Origin: Lichenicola sp964248625 | GTDB taxonomy: Bacteria; Pseudomonadota; Alphaproteobacteria; Acetobacterales; Acetobacteraceae | Length of the DNA stretch: 30,104 nucleotides | Reading direction: 5' to 3' | Assembly (NCBI GenBank): GCA_964248625.1 | Contig: CAXTZG010000047.1 | Coordinates: 1 to 30,104, forward strand | Shown: positions 7,492 through 14,810 of the stretch, piece after piece | Layout of the letters: every line of letters begins with the position of its first letter | Numbering within the stretch: position 1 is the first letter of the stretch | The notes under the pieces: generated by a model | The model's input: the letters and a program-made list of their open reading frames with translations, nothing else | The model's database searches: none | What the model was told of the DNA's origin: nothing | Translations under genes and position numbers: made by a program

Positions 7492-8955
7492 TCAGAACGG
7501 CAGCCTGATCCGGGCCCGCAGACCGCCCAGCGGGCTCTGCTCCAGCCAGATGTCGCCGCCATGCGCCTGGATGATGTCGCGGGCGATGGTCAGGCCCAGG
7601 CCGGTGCCGCCGCCGGCGCCGCTTTCGAACGCCCGGAACACCTGCTCGCGGCGGTGATCCGGGATGCCCGGCCCGTCATCATCGATCAGCAGTACCACCG
7701 CGCGCGTGTCCGCGACGGCGGTGAGCATGATGCGGCCGCCATGCCGGCGCGCATTCTCCAGCAGGTTGGCCAGCACCCGACGCATGGCGCCCTGCCGCAG
7801 CACGATGTCGGGCATCGCCGGCACCAGCACCGCCAGCACGTCGGCGCCCGCCCGCCGCGCCGCCGCCGCCGCCTCGTCCAGCAGCAGCTTCAGGCTCACC
7901 GGCTCGGCCTGCTCGGCGCCTTCGCCGCGCGTGAACGAGAGGTAGCCCTCGATCATGCCGTCCATCTCCTCGACGTCGGCCACCATGCCTGCGATGTCGG
8001 GCACCAGCGTCTCGGCCTCCAGCCGCCCCGCCTGCGGCAGCATCGCCAGCGTCAGCCGCAGCCGGGTCAGCGGCGTGCGCAGGTCGTGCGACACGCCGGC
8101 CAGCATGGCGGTGCGCTGGGCGATGAAGCGCAGGATGCGCTCCTGCATGCGGTTGAAGGCGCTTGCCGCCTTGCGCACCTCCTGGGCGCCCTCGAGGCGG
8201 ATCGGGCCCGGATCGCGGCCCATCCCGAACGCCTCGGCGGCGCGCGCCAAACGGCGGATCGCCCGCACCTGGTTGCGCATGAACAGGGCGGCGATGATGA
8301 ACAGCAGCAGCGCGCTGCCGGCGACCCAGGCCACGAAGATCCAGATCGGACCCACGTCGAGCCGCTTGCGCGGCGCCGCCACGTCAAGCACGCCGTCGGG
8401 AAGCTGGATGTGGATGTTCACCGTATGCGGGTCGGAGATCCAGTCGACGTCGAACGGCCGGCCGATCTGCTTCAGGGCGGCCGCCAGGTCCTCGTCCCAG
8501 GGCCCGAGCACGTTGGTCCCGCCGGCCCCCGGCAGCAGCCTGGCGTGCGGCCGCAGCACCATGCCGAGCTGGAACTGCGCAGCCGCACTCTGCAGCAGCC
8601 AGTCGCGATCGGCCTTGCGGTGGGTGCGCTCCAGCAGCAGCAGGGTTTCGGTGATCTCGCCGACGACGGCCCCCGACAGCCGCCGCGACACGATGTCGAG
8701 ATGGCTGCCATAGAACAGTTCCAGCGAGATGCCCTGCGTCACCAGCAACGGGATCAGCAGGATCAGCAGCGAGCGGCCGAGCAGCGAGCGGGGCAGCATG
8801 CGCCGGATCGGCCGGTCGAGCCGAAGGCCCAGACCCAGACGCATACGCAGGCGGGGACGCCGGCCGCGCCACCAGGCGCCCCGTCCCGCCGGCGGCGTCG
8901 CCACCGGTTCCGGCGGCAGCAGGCGCTCCTGCGGCCGGGCGACGGCAGGCGGCAA
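7492..8955 (-). CDS. EnvZ-type sensor histidine kinase
   Basis: A 487-residue inner-membrane sensor kinase. Order of parts: Arg/Pro-rich cytoplasmic leader (1-56), TM1 (about 58-77), periplasmic sensor region (about 78-203), TM2 (about 204-226), HAMP (about 227-280), DHp helix with phospho-acceptor His290 in GVSHDLRTPLTRLR, and an HATPase domain with N-box NLLENARRHGG (N401), G1 DDDGPGIP (427-432) and G2 GGTGLGLTIA (449-458). The start is a TTG at 8955, four bases after the upstream regulator's stop, supported by AGGAG nine bases upstream. The periplasmic region matches no ligand-binding domain I can name; the stimulus is unknown. It is translationally close-coupled to the response regulator. 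Confidence 0.93.
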   Translation of the reverse strand: MPPAVARPQERLLPPEPVATPPAGRGAWWRGRRPRLRMRLGLGLRLDRPIRRMLPRSLLGRSLLILLIPLLVTQGISLELFYGSHLDIVSRRLSGAVVGEITETLLLLERTHRKADRDWLLQSAAAQFQLGMVLRPHARLLPGAGGTNVLGPWDEDLAAALKQIGRPFDVDWISDPHTVNIHIQLPDGVLDVAAPRKRLDVGPIWIFVAWVAGSALLLFIIAALFMRNQVRAIRRLARAAEAFGMGRDPGPIRLEGAQEVRKAASAFNRMQERILRFIAQRTAMLAGVSHDLRTPLTRLRLTLAMLPQAGRLEAETLVPDIAGMVADVEEMDGMIEGYLSFTRGEGAEQAEPVSLKLLLDEAAAAARRAGADVLAVLVPAMPDIVLRQGAMRRVLANLLENARRHGGRIMLTAVADTRAVVLLIDDDGPGIPDHRREQVFRAFESGAGGGTGLGLTIARDIIQAHGGDIWLEQSPLGGLRARIRLPF

Positions 8956-8959
8956 GGGG

Positions 8960-9679
8960 CTAGGCTCCTGGCCTGAGCACGTAGCCGCGGCCGCGCACGG
9001 TATGCAGGAAGCGCGGCTCGCGCGGGTCGGCCTCGATCCGGCGGCGCAGGCGCGTCACCTGCACGTCGATGGCGCGCTCGCCCGCCTCGTCCATCTCCAG
9101 CGTCCGGGCGATCGCCTCGCGCGACAGCACCTCGTTCGGATGCCGGGCCAGCACCGTCAGCAGTGCCGACTCGCCGCCGGTGAGATGCACCGGGCCGCCG
9201 GGGCCCCCCAGCAGGCCGCGGACGGGATCGAACTCCATGCTGCCGATCCGCACCGGCCGGTCGTTTTCGGTCGAGGCCGGCGGGCCGATCCGGCGCAGCA
9301 GCGCGCGCAGCCGCAGCAGCAGCTCGCGCGGCTCGAACGGCTTGCCGAGATAGTCGTCGGAGCCGGCCTCCAGGCCGGCAATGCGGTCCTCCGGCTCGCC
9401 GCGGGCGGTCAGCAGCAGGATCGGCAGCGCGTGCCCGTCGCCGCGCAGCGCCCGGGTCAGCTCGAGCCCGGTCTCGCCGGGCATCGTCACGTCGAGCACC
9501 ATCAGGTCGGGCTGCATCACGCCCAGCAACCGACGGGCATCGGCGGCACTGCCGGCGGTGGTGACCCGGAAGCCCTGCTCGGCGAGGTAGCGCTGCAGCA
9601 GGCCGCGCAGGCGGGCATCGTCGTCCACCACCAGCACGTGCGCCGCATCGGCCAGCATGGGCGCGCCGTCCGCGATCAT
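8960..9679 (-). CDS. OmpR-family response regulator
   Basis: A 239-residue DNA-binding response regulator, partner of the adjacent EnvZ-type kinase. The receiver domain (about 14-130) has the acidic pair in LVVDDD (Asp19-21), phospho-acceptor Asp63 in LMVLDVTMPGE and Lys113 in LGKPFEP. The C-terminal winged helix includes LTGGESALLTVLARHPNEVLSR and the terminal wing FLHTVRGRGYVLRPGA. ATG 9679 overlaps the marR stop by 4 bases (ATGA, 9676-9679); an in-frame ATG at 9658 is possible. Regulated genes cannot be read from sequence; ilvE, bamE or envelope genes are only guesses. Confidence 0.95.
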   Translation of the reverse strand: MIADGAPMLADAAHVLVVDDDARLRGLLQRYLAEQGFRVTTAGSAADARRLLGVMQPDLMVLDVTMPGETGLELTRALRGDGHALPILLLTARGEPEDRIAGLEAGSDDYLGKPFEPRELLLRLRALLRRIGPPASTENDRPVRIGSMEFDPVRGLLGGPGGPVHLTGGESALLTVLARHPNEVLSREAIARTLEMDEAGERAIDVQVTRLRRRIEADPREPRFLHTVRGRGYVLRPGA

Positions 9680-10272
9680 CCGGCGGTCCGGCGCAGGCCC
9701 GGCAGCGGCGGCGCCTCGCGCGGCTCCAGCAGGCTGCGGGTCTGCTCGTCCATCACGCCGCGCATCACGCGCCGGAAGCCCTCGACGGCCGCCCCGCCCG
9801 CGTCGCGATAGGCAGCCACCATCCGTTCGCGCTGCCGCTCGAACAGCCGGCGCTCCAGTGCCCTGCCCTCGTCGGTCAGGCTCAGCAGCCGCTGCCTGCG
9901 GTCGCGCGGCCCCTGCGTCTGCAGCACGTAGCCGCGCGCGACCAGCTCGCCCAGCACGCGGGCCAGGCTCTGCTTGGTGATGCGCAGCAGCGCCAGCAGC
10001 TCGCTGACGGCGATGCCGGAATGCCTGCCGATGAAGTGCAGCGCCCGATGATGCGCGCGGCCGAGCCCGAGCTCGACCAGGATGGCGTCGGCCGAGGCGG
10101 CCAGGTCGCGATAAGCGAAGAAGAACAGGTCCTGCGCCAGACGCATCTGCTCCTCGCGCAGGAACAGCAGCCCGGTGCCGGCGGCGCCGTCGCCGTGGAC
10201 GGGCCCGGCATGTCCCGGCAGCACGTTGGCACCTCCCGCCGGCAGGCCGTGCACCATGATCTTCGGCTCCAT
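9676..10272 (-). CDS. MarR-family transcriptional regulator
   Basis: A 198-residue winged-helix repressor. The recognition region ITKQSLARVLGELVARGYV (about 98-116) is followed by the wing GPRDRRQRLLSLTDEG (121-136), the typical MarR pattern of D-x-R-x3-L-x-LT. The N-terminal about 35 residues are Gly/Pro-rich and not part of the fold. An in-frame ATG at 10257 has a GGAG nine bases upstream and may be the true start. It is the first gene of a coupled marR-regulator-kinase operon and is divergent from ilvE; an inverted repeat in the shared promoter region (10308-10330) is a candidate operator, which would make this an autoregulator that also controls ilvE (inference). Confidence 0.9.
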   Translation of the reverse strand: MEPKIMVHGLPAGGANVLPGHAGPVHGDGAAGTGLLFLREEQMRLAQDLFFFAYRDLAASADAILVELGLGRAHHRALHFIGRHSGIAVSELLALLRITKQSLARVLGELVARGYVLQTQGPRDRRQRLLSLTDEGRALERRLFERQRERMVAAYRDAGGAAVEGFRRVMRGVMDEQTRSLLEPREAPPLPGLRRTAG

Positions 10273-10307
10273 CCACCGGCACCCATGCCGGCCATCGGGA
10301 CCGCGAG

Positions 10308-10330
10308 TTAAGACAGCTTCATTGACTTAA
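10308..10330. promoter_or_regulatory. Palindrome in the marR/ilvE divergent promoter (candidate MarR operator)
   Basis: Arms TTAAGACA (10308-10315) and TGACTTAA (10323-10330) form an inverted repeat with 7 of 8 matching positions around a 7-base centre. It is AT-rich in a GC-rich window and overlaps a promoter-like -35 element (10322-10327). The 23-bp span fits two helical turns, as expected for a dimeric MarR site. Confidence 0.5.
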
Positions 10331-10350
10331 TGGAAGCCGCCTTCTACGGA
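10322..10350 (+). promoter_or_regulatory. Candidate ilvE promoter
   Basis: TTGACT (10322-10327), 17-base spacer, TACGGA (10345-10350). It resembles the ihfA candidate TTGACT-17-TACGGT in this window. A start near 10357 would give a leader of about 25 bases with AAGGAG before the ATG. Confidence 0.5.
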
Positions 10351-10381
10351 CGCATCAGCGGCCAGCAGAAGGAGCCAGCTC

Positions 10382-11284
10382 ATGTCTCTCGTTCCGTTCG
10401 ACGACCGTGACGGTTCGATCTGGTGGGACGGCGCGCTGATCCCGTGGCGCGACGCCAAGCTGCACGTGCTGTCGCATGGGCTGCATTACGCGAGCGCCGT
10501 GTTCGAGGGCGAGCGCGCCTATTCCGGCCACATCTTCAAGCTGCGCGAGCATACCGAGCGCCTGGTCGAGAGCGGCCGCATCCTCGGCTTCGAGATCCCC
10601 TATTCGGCCGAGCAGATCGACGAGGCCTGCGTCCAGACGCTGGCGGCGAGCGAACTGACCGACGCCTATATCCGGCCGCTGGCCTGGCGCGGCGCCGAGC
10701 AGCTGTCGGTGTCGGCGCAGGCCACCAGCATCCACCTGATGATCGCGGTCTGGGCCTGGCCGAACCTGTTCGGCGCCGACCGCATGCAGGGGGTGCGCCT
10801 CGGCATGGCGCCGTGGAAGCGGCCGCATCCGGAGACCGCGCCGATCCGCGCCAAGGCGTCGGGCCTCTACATGATCGGCACCATGTCCAAGCATGCCGTC
10901 GAGCTGCAGGGCTTCAACGACGCGCTGATGCTCGACTGGCGCGGCCAGGTGTCGGAAGCCACCGGCGCCAACATCTTCTTCGTGATGGACGGCAAGCTGC
11001 ACACGCCGACCCCGGACTGCTTCCTGGACGGGATCACGCGGCGCACCGTGATCGCGCTCGCCCGCACCCGGCAGATCGAGGTGGTCGAGCGGGCGATCAT
11101 GCCCGAGGAGATGAGCCAGGCCACCGAGGTGTTCCTGGCCGGCAGCGCTGCCGAGGTGACGCCGGTCCGGCAGATCGCCGAGCTCCAGTTCACGCCCGGC
11201 CCGATGACCGAGATCCTGCTCAGGGACTACGAGGCGCTGGTGCGGCTGCCGCCGGATCAGGTGCGGCTGAAGCTCGCCGCCTGA
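10382..11284 (+). CDS. ilvE: Branched-chain amino acid aminotransferase
   Basis: A 300-residue fold-type IV PLP enzyme that transfers the amino group between glutamate and the 2-oxo acids of leucine, isoleucine and valine. The PLP lysine is Lys158 in IRAKASGLYMIG and the conserved Glu192 is in SEATGANIFF; LSHGLHYASAVFEGERAY near the N-terminus is typical of IlvE. AAGGAG lies 8 bases before ATG 10382. The gene is divergent from marR and convergent with COQ9. Leucine genes leuB, leuD and leuC are 2-5 kb away, so three branched-chain steps are loosely clustered. D-amino acid aminotransferase shares the fold but this N-terminal pattern favours IlvE. Confidence 0.95.
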   Translation: MSLVPFDDRDGSIWWDGALIPWRDAKLHVLSHGLHYASAVFEGERAYSGHIFKLREHTERLVESGRILGFEIPYSAEQIDEACVQTLAASELTDAYIRPLAWRGAEQLSVSAQATSIHLMIAVWAWPNLFGADRMQGVRLGMAPWKRPHPETAPIRAKASGLYMIGTMSKHAVELQGFNDALMLDWRGQVSEATGANIFFVMDGKLHTPTPDCFLDGITRRTVIALARTRQIEVVERAIMPEEMSQATEVFLAGSAAEVTPVRQIAELQFTPGPMTEILLRDYEALVRLPPDQVRLKLAA

Positions 11285-11301
11285 GCCGGCCGCTCCGGCT
11301 C
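11283..11301. terminator. Hairpin between convergent ilvE and COQ9
   Basis: Perfect 7-bp inverted repeat GAGCCGG (11283-11289) / CCGGCTC (11295-11301) with a 5-base loop, overlapping the ilvE stop codon. There is no T-tract on either side, so intrinsic termination is only possible. Confidence 0.35.
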
Positions 11302-11312
11302 GCCGGCGCGGC

Positions 11313-11960
11313 TCAGGCCGCCCGCCCGGCGAACCGCTGCGCCAGGCGGGCCACCGAAGCCAGCCTGCGGTCGAGGAAGGCGTCGGTGGCGGGACCGCCG
11401 CCCTGCCGCAGCCAGTAGAGCAGGGTCGAGGAATACACCCCGGCCAGCAGCGCCCGCTTGCTGTACCAGCTCATGTCGGCGGACACGTCGCCGGCGGCGT
11501 GCCAGATCGTGTTGACGGTCCTGGCCAAGCTGCGCAGCGCCACCGCGCGCCGCCCCGGCAGCGACAACAGCGCCAGGCCGCGGCGGATCGCCTCGCGGTC
11601 CGGCTCCGCCTGCTCGAGCCGGAGCAGGATCAGCGCCCGCACCCGCCGGCTGACGCGGGTCTCCTCGAGGAGACGTCCGGCCTCCTCCATCATCCGGTCG
11701 GCCAGGTCGCTGTGCGCCTCGACCATCTCGGACGGCCCGCCCGGGAACAGCAGGTCGGCATCGGCGCCGGCCGCCTCGCGCAGCGCGCGCACGCTCCAGC
11801 CCATGGCCGGCACCAGCGGCAGCATGGCGCGGATCGCGGCATCGCGCGCCGGATCGCGATCGAGCGGTCCTGCGAAACCGCCGCCGGCGAGATCGGCGAG
11901 GCCTGAGGCCCCGACGAGCAACGGTCCCGCCGAGCGCAGCGCCGTCCGCATCAGGCTCAT
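11313..11960 (-). CDS. COQ9 family ubiquinone biosynthesis protein
   Basis: A 215-residue protein of the COQ9 family, long annotated as the rpsU-divergently transcribed protein. In mitochondria COQ9 is a TetR-like-fold lipid-binding protein that presents ubiquinone precursors to the hydroxylase COQ7. The conserved core is visible: VRALILLRLEQ, then a block with TIWHAAGDVSADMSWYSKR, AGVYSSTLLYWLRQG and FLDRRLASV. The start overlaps the deformylase stop by 4 bases (ATGA, 11957-11960). Here rpsU lies just beyond the deformylase gene in the opposite direction, matching the historical family name. Function in bacteria is inferred from the eukaryotic homologue. Confidence 0.92.
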   Translation of the reverse strand: MSLMRTALRSAGPLLVGASGLADLAGGGFAGPLDRDPARDAAIRAMLPLVPAMGWSVRALREAAGADADLLFPGGPSEMVEAHSDLADRMMEEAGRLLEETRVSRRVRALILLRLEQAEPDREAIRRGLALLSLPGRRAVALRSLARTVNTIWHAAGDVSADMSWYSKRALLAGVYSSTLLYWLRQGGGPATDAFLDRRLASVARLAQRFAGRAA

Positions 11961-12493
11961 GCCGCGGATCCCATGCCGAAGCGGGCATATTCGGTCTCGA
12001 AGCCGAGCCGGGTCAGGTCGGTCATGCGCATGGTGTAGAGCACGCCGTCCAGATGGTCCTGCTCGTGCTGCAGAACCATCGCCAGGAAGCCGGACGCCTC
12101 GCCCGACACCGGCGCGCCGTGCCGGTCGAGCCCCTCGTAGCGCACCCGCGCCGGACGCGGCACCGCGCCGCGCAGCCCGGGGATCGACAGGCAGCCCTCG
12201 GTCTGCACGGCGATCTCGTCGCCGATCGGCGTCAGCACCGGGTTGATCAGCGCATCCACGGCGCGCGGCGGATCATCCGCGCCGGTGCTGCGCAGCGCCG
12301 GCACGCTGTAGACGTAGAGCCGCAAGCCCACATGCACCTGCGGCGCCGCCAGCCCGGCGCCGGAGGCATCGATCATGGTCTCGATCATGTCCTCGATCAG
12401 CTGCACGATCGCAGGCGAGGTCGGATCCGCGACCGGCTCGGCGCGCGACAGCAGCACCGGGTGGCCCATGCGGGCGATCTTCAGCAAAGCCAT
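11957..12493 (-). CDS. def: Peptide deformylase
   Basis: A 178-residue metalloenzyme that removes the formyl group from nascent N-termini. All three catalytic motifs are intact: GAGLAAPQ (45-52), EGCLSIP with metal ligand Cys101, and QHEQDHLDG with ligands His143 and His147 and catalytic Glu144. ATG 12493 gives the usual N-terminus MALLKIARMGHPVL and has AAGGA about 8 bases upstream; longer in-frame starts add a Pro/Arg-rich leader. It is coupled to COQ9 downstream and divergent from rpsU. Whether a second def exists elsewhere in the genome cannot be seen here, so this may be one of two copies. Confidence 0.95.
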   Translation of the reverse strand: MALLKIARMGHPVLLSRAEPVADPTSPAIVQLIEDMIETMIDASGAGLAAPQVHVGLRLYVYSVPALRSTGADDPPRAVDALINPVLTPIGDEIAVQTEGCLSIPGLRGAVPRPARVRYEGLDRHGAPVSGEASGFLAMVLQHEQDHLDGVLYTMRMTDLTRLGFETEYARFGMGSAA

Positions 12494-12558
12494 CGGGAAA
12501 TCCTTGGAATGTCGGCGGTCGGGGCGTGGTGCCGGCGGAGATGGGGTCGCCGCGCCGA

Positions 12559-12588
12559 TTGTGCACCGGGCGGGCCTCGTGCTATAGC
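12559..12588 (+). promoter_or_regulatory. Candidate rpsU promoter
   Basis: TTGTGC (12559-12564), 18-base spacer, TATAGC (12583-12588). It lies in the 193-base def/rpsU divergent spacer and would give a leader of about 90 bases before the rpsU GTG, long enough for translational control. Confidence 0.45.
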
Positions 12589-12686
12589 CCCGCCTCTTCG
12601 GGAATCGCGATTGCGGTTTCCGACATCCAGTATCGGTCGGCGCCCCCCCATGCGGCGTTGGACGGCAGGCAGGAGATGACGGCCCA

Positions 12687-12890
12687 GTGCAGGTTCTTGT
12701 TCGTGACAACAATGTCGATCAGGCGCTCAAGGCGCTCAAGAAGAAGATGCAGCGCGAAGGCATCTTCCGCGAGATGAAGCTCCGCCGGCACTACGAGAAG
12801 CCGTCCGAGCGTCGCGCCCGCGAGGCGGCCGAGGCCGTGCGACGCGCCCGCAAGATGGAGCGCAAGCGCCTGGAGCGCGAAGGCTTCTAG
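12687..12890 (+). CDS. rpsU: 30S ribosomal protein S21
   Basis: A 67-residue, highly basic small-subunit protein near the anti-Shine-Dalgarno region, involved in initiation. The sequence VQVLVRDNNVDQALKALKKK followed by REMKLRRHYEKPSERRARE is unmistakable. The start is GTG at 12687 with AGGAG about 12 bases upstream. It is a single-gene unit ending at an intrinsic terminator, divergent from def-COQ9. Confidence 0.97.
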   Translation: MQVLVRDNNVDQALKALKKKMQREGIFREMKLRRHYEKPSERRAREAAEAVRRARKMERKRLEREGF

Positions 12891-12921
12891 CCAGCCGCAC
12901 CGTCCCCGCGATAGTCACAGG

Positions 12922-12952
12922 AGCCGCAGCCACGATCAAGGCTGCGGCTTTT
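12922..12952 (+). terminator. Intrinsic terminator of rpsU
   Basis: Perfect 10-bp inverted repeat AGCCGCAGCC (12922-12931) / GGCTGCGGCT (12940-12949) with an 8-base loop, running into TTTT (12949-12952). It starts 32 bases after the rpsU stop. This is the clearest terminator in the window. Confidence 0.9.
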
Positions 12953-12997
12953 GCATGCCCGCTTCGGCACGCAGCACGGTGCTGCGCGCGCTGCCGG

Positions 12998-14110
12998 TCA
13001 GCCCCCCAGCTTGTCGAGCTCGCGCAGCACGGCCTCGCCCATCACGCCGGTGCCGACCCGCGCCTTTCCGGCACTCATGATGTCGGCTGTCCGCAGGCCG
13101 CTGGCGAGCACGTTGGTGCAGGCGGCCTCGATCAACGCCGCCTCGTCGTCCAGGCTGAAGGAATAGCGCAGCAGCATCGCCAGGCTCAGGATCTGCGCCA
13201 GCGGGTTCGCCTGCCCGGTGCCGGCGATGTCAGGCGCACTGCCATGGATCGGCTCGTAAAGCGCCGGCCGGCGGCCCTGCTCGTCCACGGTGCCGAGCGT
13301 GGCCGAGGGCAGCATGCCGAGGCTGCCGGTCAGCATCGAGGCCAGATCCGACAGCAGGTCGCCGAACAGGTTGCCGGTGACGATCACGTCGAACTGGCGC
13401 GGGTTGCGCACCAGCTGCATGGCGCAGGTGTCGGCCAGCATGTGGGTCAGGGCGACGTCCGGATACTCGGCCGCACCCAGCGCCGTCACCACCTGCCGCC
13501 ACAGCAGGCCGCTTTCCATCACGTTGCTCTTCTCCACCGAGCACACCGTCCGGCCGCGCCGGCGCGCCAGCTCGAAAGCCACGCGGGCGACGCGCTCGAT
13601 CTCGAAGGTCGTGTAGATCTCGGTGTTCACGCCGCGCTGGCTGCCGTCGGGCAGCGTCTCGATGCCGCGCGGCTCGCCGAAATAGATGCCGCCGACGGTC
13701 TCGCGGACGATCATGATGTCCAGGCCGCGCACCACATCAGGCTTCAGGGTGCTGGCATCCACCAGCGGACCCAGCACCGTCGCCGGACGCAGGTTCGCGA
13801 ACAGGCCGAGCTCCCGGCGCAGGCGCAGGATAGCGAGTTCAGGACGGTTCTCGAACGCGACCCGGCTCCATTGCGGGCCGCCGACCGCGCCGAACAGCAC
13901 CGCATCCGCCTCGCGCGCGGCGGCGACCACCTCGTCGCGGATCGGCACGCCATGCGCCTCAATCGATGCGCCGCCAACCAGCTCCTCGCTGATGTCGAAG
14001 TTGATGCCACGCCGCCGCGACAGCCAGCCGACCACGCGGCCGGCTTCGCGCATCACCTCCGGGCCGATGCCGTCGCCGGGCAGCACGAGAAGCTTCTTGT
14101 TCAGGGGCAT
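12998..14110 (-). CDS. leuB: 3-isopropylmalate dehydrogenase
   Basis: A 370-residue NAD-dependent decarboxylating dehydrogenase converting 3-isopropylmalate to 2-oxoisocaproate in leucine synthesis. The N-terminus KKLLVLPGDGIGPEVMREA, the middle ETVGGIYFGEPRG and the metal/substrate block NLFGDLLSDLASMLTGSLG are all typical. Length matches the family. It lies 76 bases downstream of leuD on the same strand and is probably the last gene of the leuC-leuD-leuB unit. The upstream ribosome-binding site is weak (GAAAG). Confidence 0.97.
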   Translation of the reverse strand: MPLNKKLLVLPGDGIGPEVMREAGRVVGWLSRRRGINFDISEELVGGASIEAHGVPIRDEVVAAAREADAVLFGAVGGPQWSRVAFENRPELAILRLRRELGLFANLRPATVLGPLVDASTLKPDVVRGLDIMIVRETVGGIYFGEPRGIETLPDGSQRGVNTEIYTTFEIERVARVAFELARRRGRTVCSVEKSNVMESGLLWRQVVTALGAAEYPDVALTHMLADTCAMQLVRNPRQFDVIVTGNLFGDLLSDLASMLTGSLGMLPSATLGTVDEQGRRPALYEPIHGSAPDIAGTGQANPLAQILSLAMLLRYSFSLDDEAALIEAACTNVLASGLRTADIMSAGKARVGTGVMGEAVLRELDKLGG

Positions 14111-14186
14111 ACGTTACTTTCGGCGCTTGGGCGGTGGACGGCCGGAGGCGCGGTTCCCCGACATCCGGTTGCTGGACGACCCGCGG

Positions 14187-14810
14187 CTAGACGACCGCGA
14201 TGCCGGACATCCAGGGGCTCGTCTCGGCGCGGGTCTGCTCGAAGCGATCGATCGCCGGCGTGTGCTGCAGCGTCTGGCCGATGTCGTCGAGGCCTTCCAG
14301 CAGCAGACGGCGACGCAGCGCATCCACCTCGAAGGCGAGCTCCCCGCCATCGGGGCGCACCACCACCTGGCGCTCCAGGTCGATCGTCAGCCGGCTGTTG
14401 GACCCCTGCGACGCGTCCTGCATCAGCGCGTCGCAGATCTCGCGCGGCAGCCGGATCGGCAGGATGCCGTTCTTGAAGCAGTTGTTGTGGAAGATGTCGG
14501 CGAACGAGGGCGCGATCACGCAGCGTATGCCGAAATCGAGCAGCGCCCAGGGGGCGTGCTCGCGAGACGAGCCGCAGCCGAAATTCTCGTAGGTCACCAG
14601 GATCTGCGCCTGCCGGTAGGGCTCCCGGTTCAGCACGAAGTCGGACTTTTCCGAGCCGTCCGCGTTGTATCGCAGCGGATCGAAGGCATTGCGGCCGAGC
14701 CCGGTGCGCTGGATCGTCTTCAGGAAGCGCGACGGGATGATCTTGTCGGTGTCGATGTTGGCTTCCGCCAGCGGGGCCGCGATGCCGGTCAGCGTGGTGA
14801 AGGCGTCCAT
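14187..14810 (-). CDS. leuD: 3-isopropylmalate dehydratase small subunit
   Basis: A 207-residue swivelling-domain subunit of isopropylmalate isomerase, working with LeuC. Typical blocks are ANIDTDKIIPSRFLKTI, the substrate loop in YENFGCGSSREHAPWAL, and SFADIFHNNCFKNGILPI. The ATG shares one base with the leuC stop (TGATG, 14808-14812), so the two subunits are translationally coupled at equal dosage. Confidence 0.97.
   Translation of the reverse strand: MDAFTTLTGIAAPLAEANIDTDKIIPSRFLKTIQRTGLGRNAFDPLRYNADGSEKSDFVLNREPYRQAQILVTYENFGCGSSREHAPWALLDFGIRCVIAPSFADIFHNNCFKNGILPIRLPREICDALMQDASQGSNSRLTIDLERQVVVRPDGGELAFEVDALRRRLLLEGLDDIGQTLQHTPAIDRFEQTRAETSPWMSGIAVV

Noticed and set aside
7264..8976. 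A 570-codon plus-strand frame opposite the histidine kinase
   Set aside because: The minus strand has all kinase motifs in order; this frame is a Gln/His/Arg-rich shadow.
9136..9235. Possible CRISPR or tandem repeats across GC-rich stretches
   Set aside because: No regularly spaced direct repeats were found here or elsewhere in the window.
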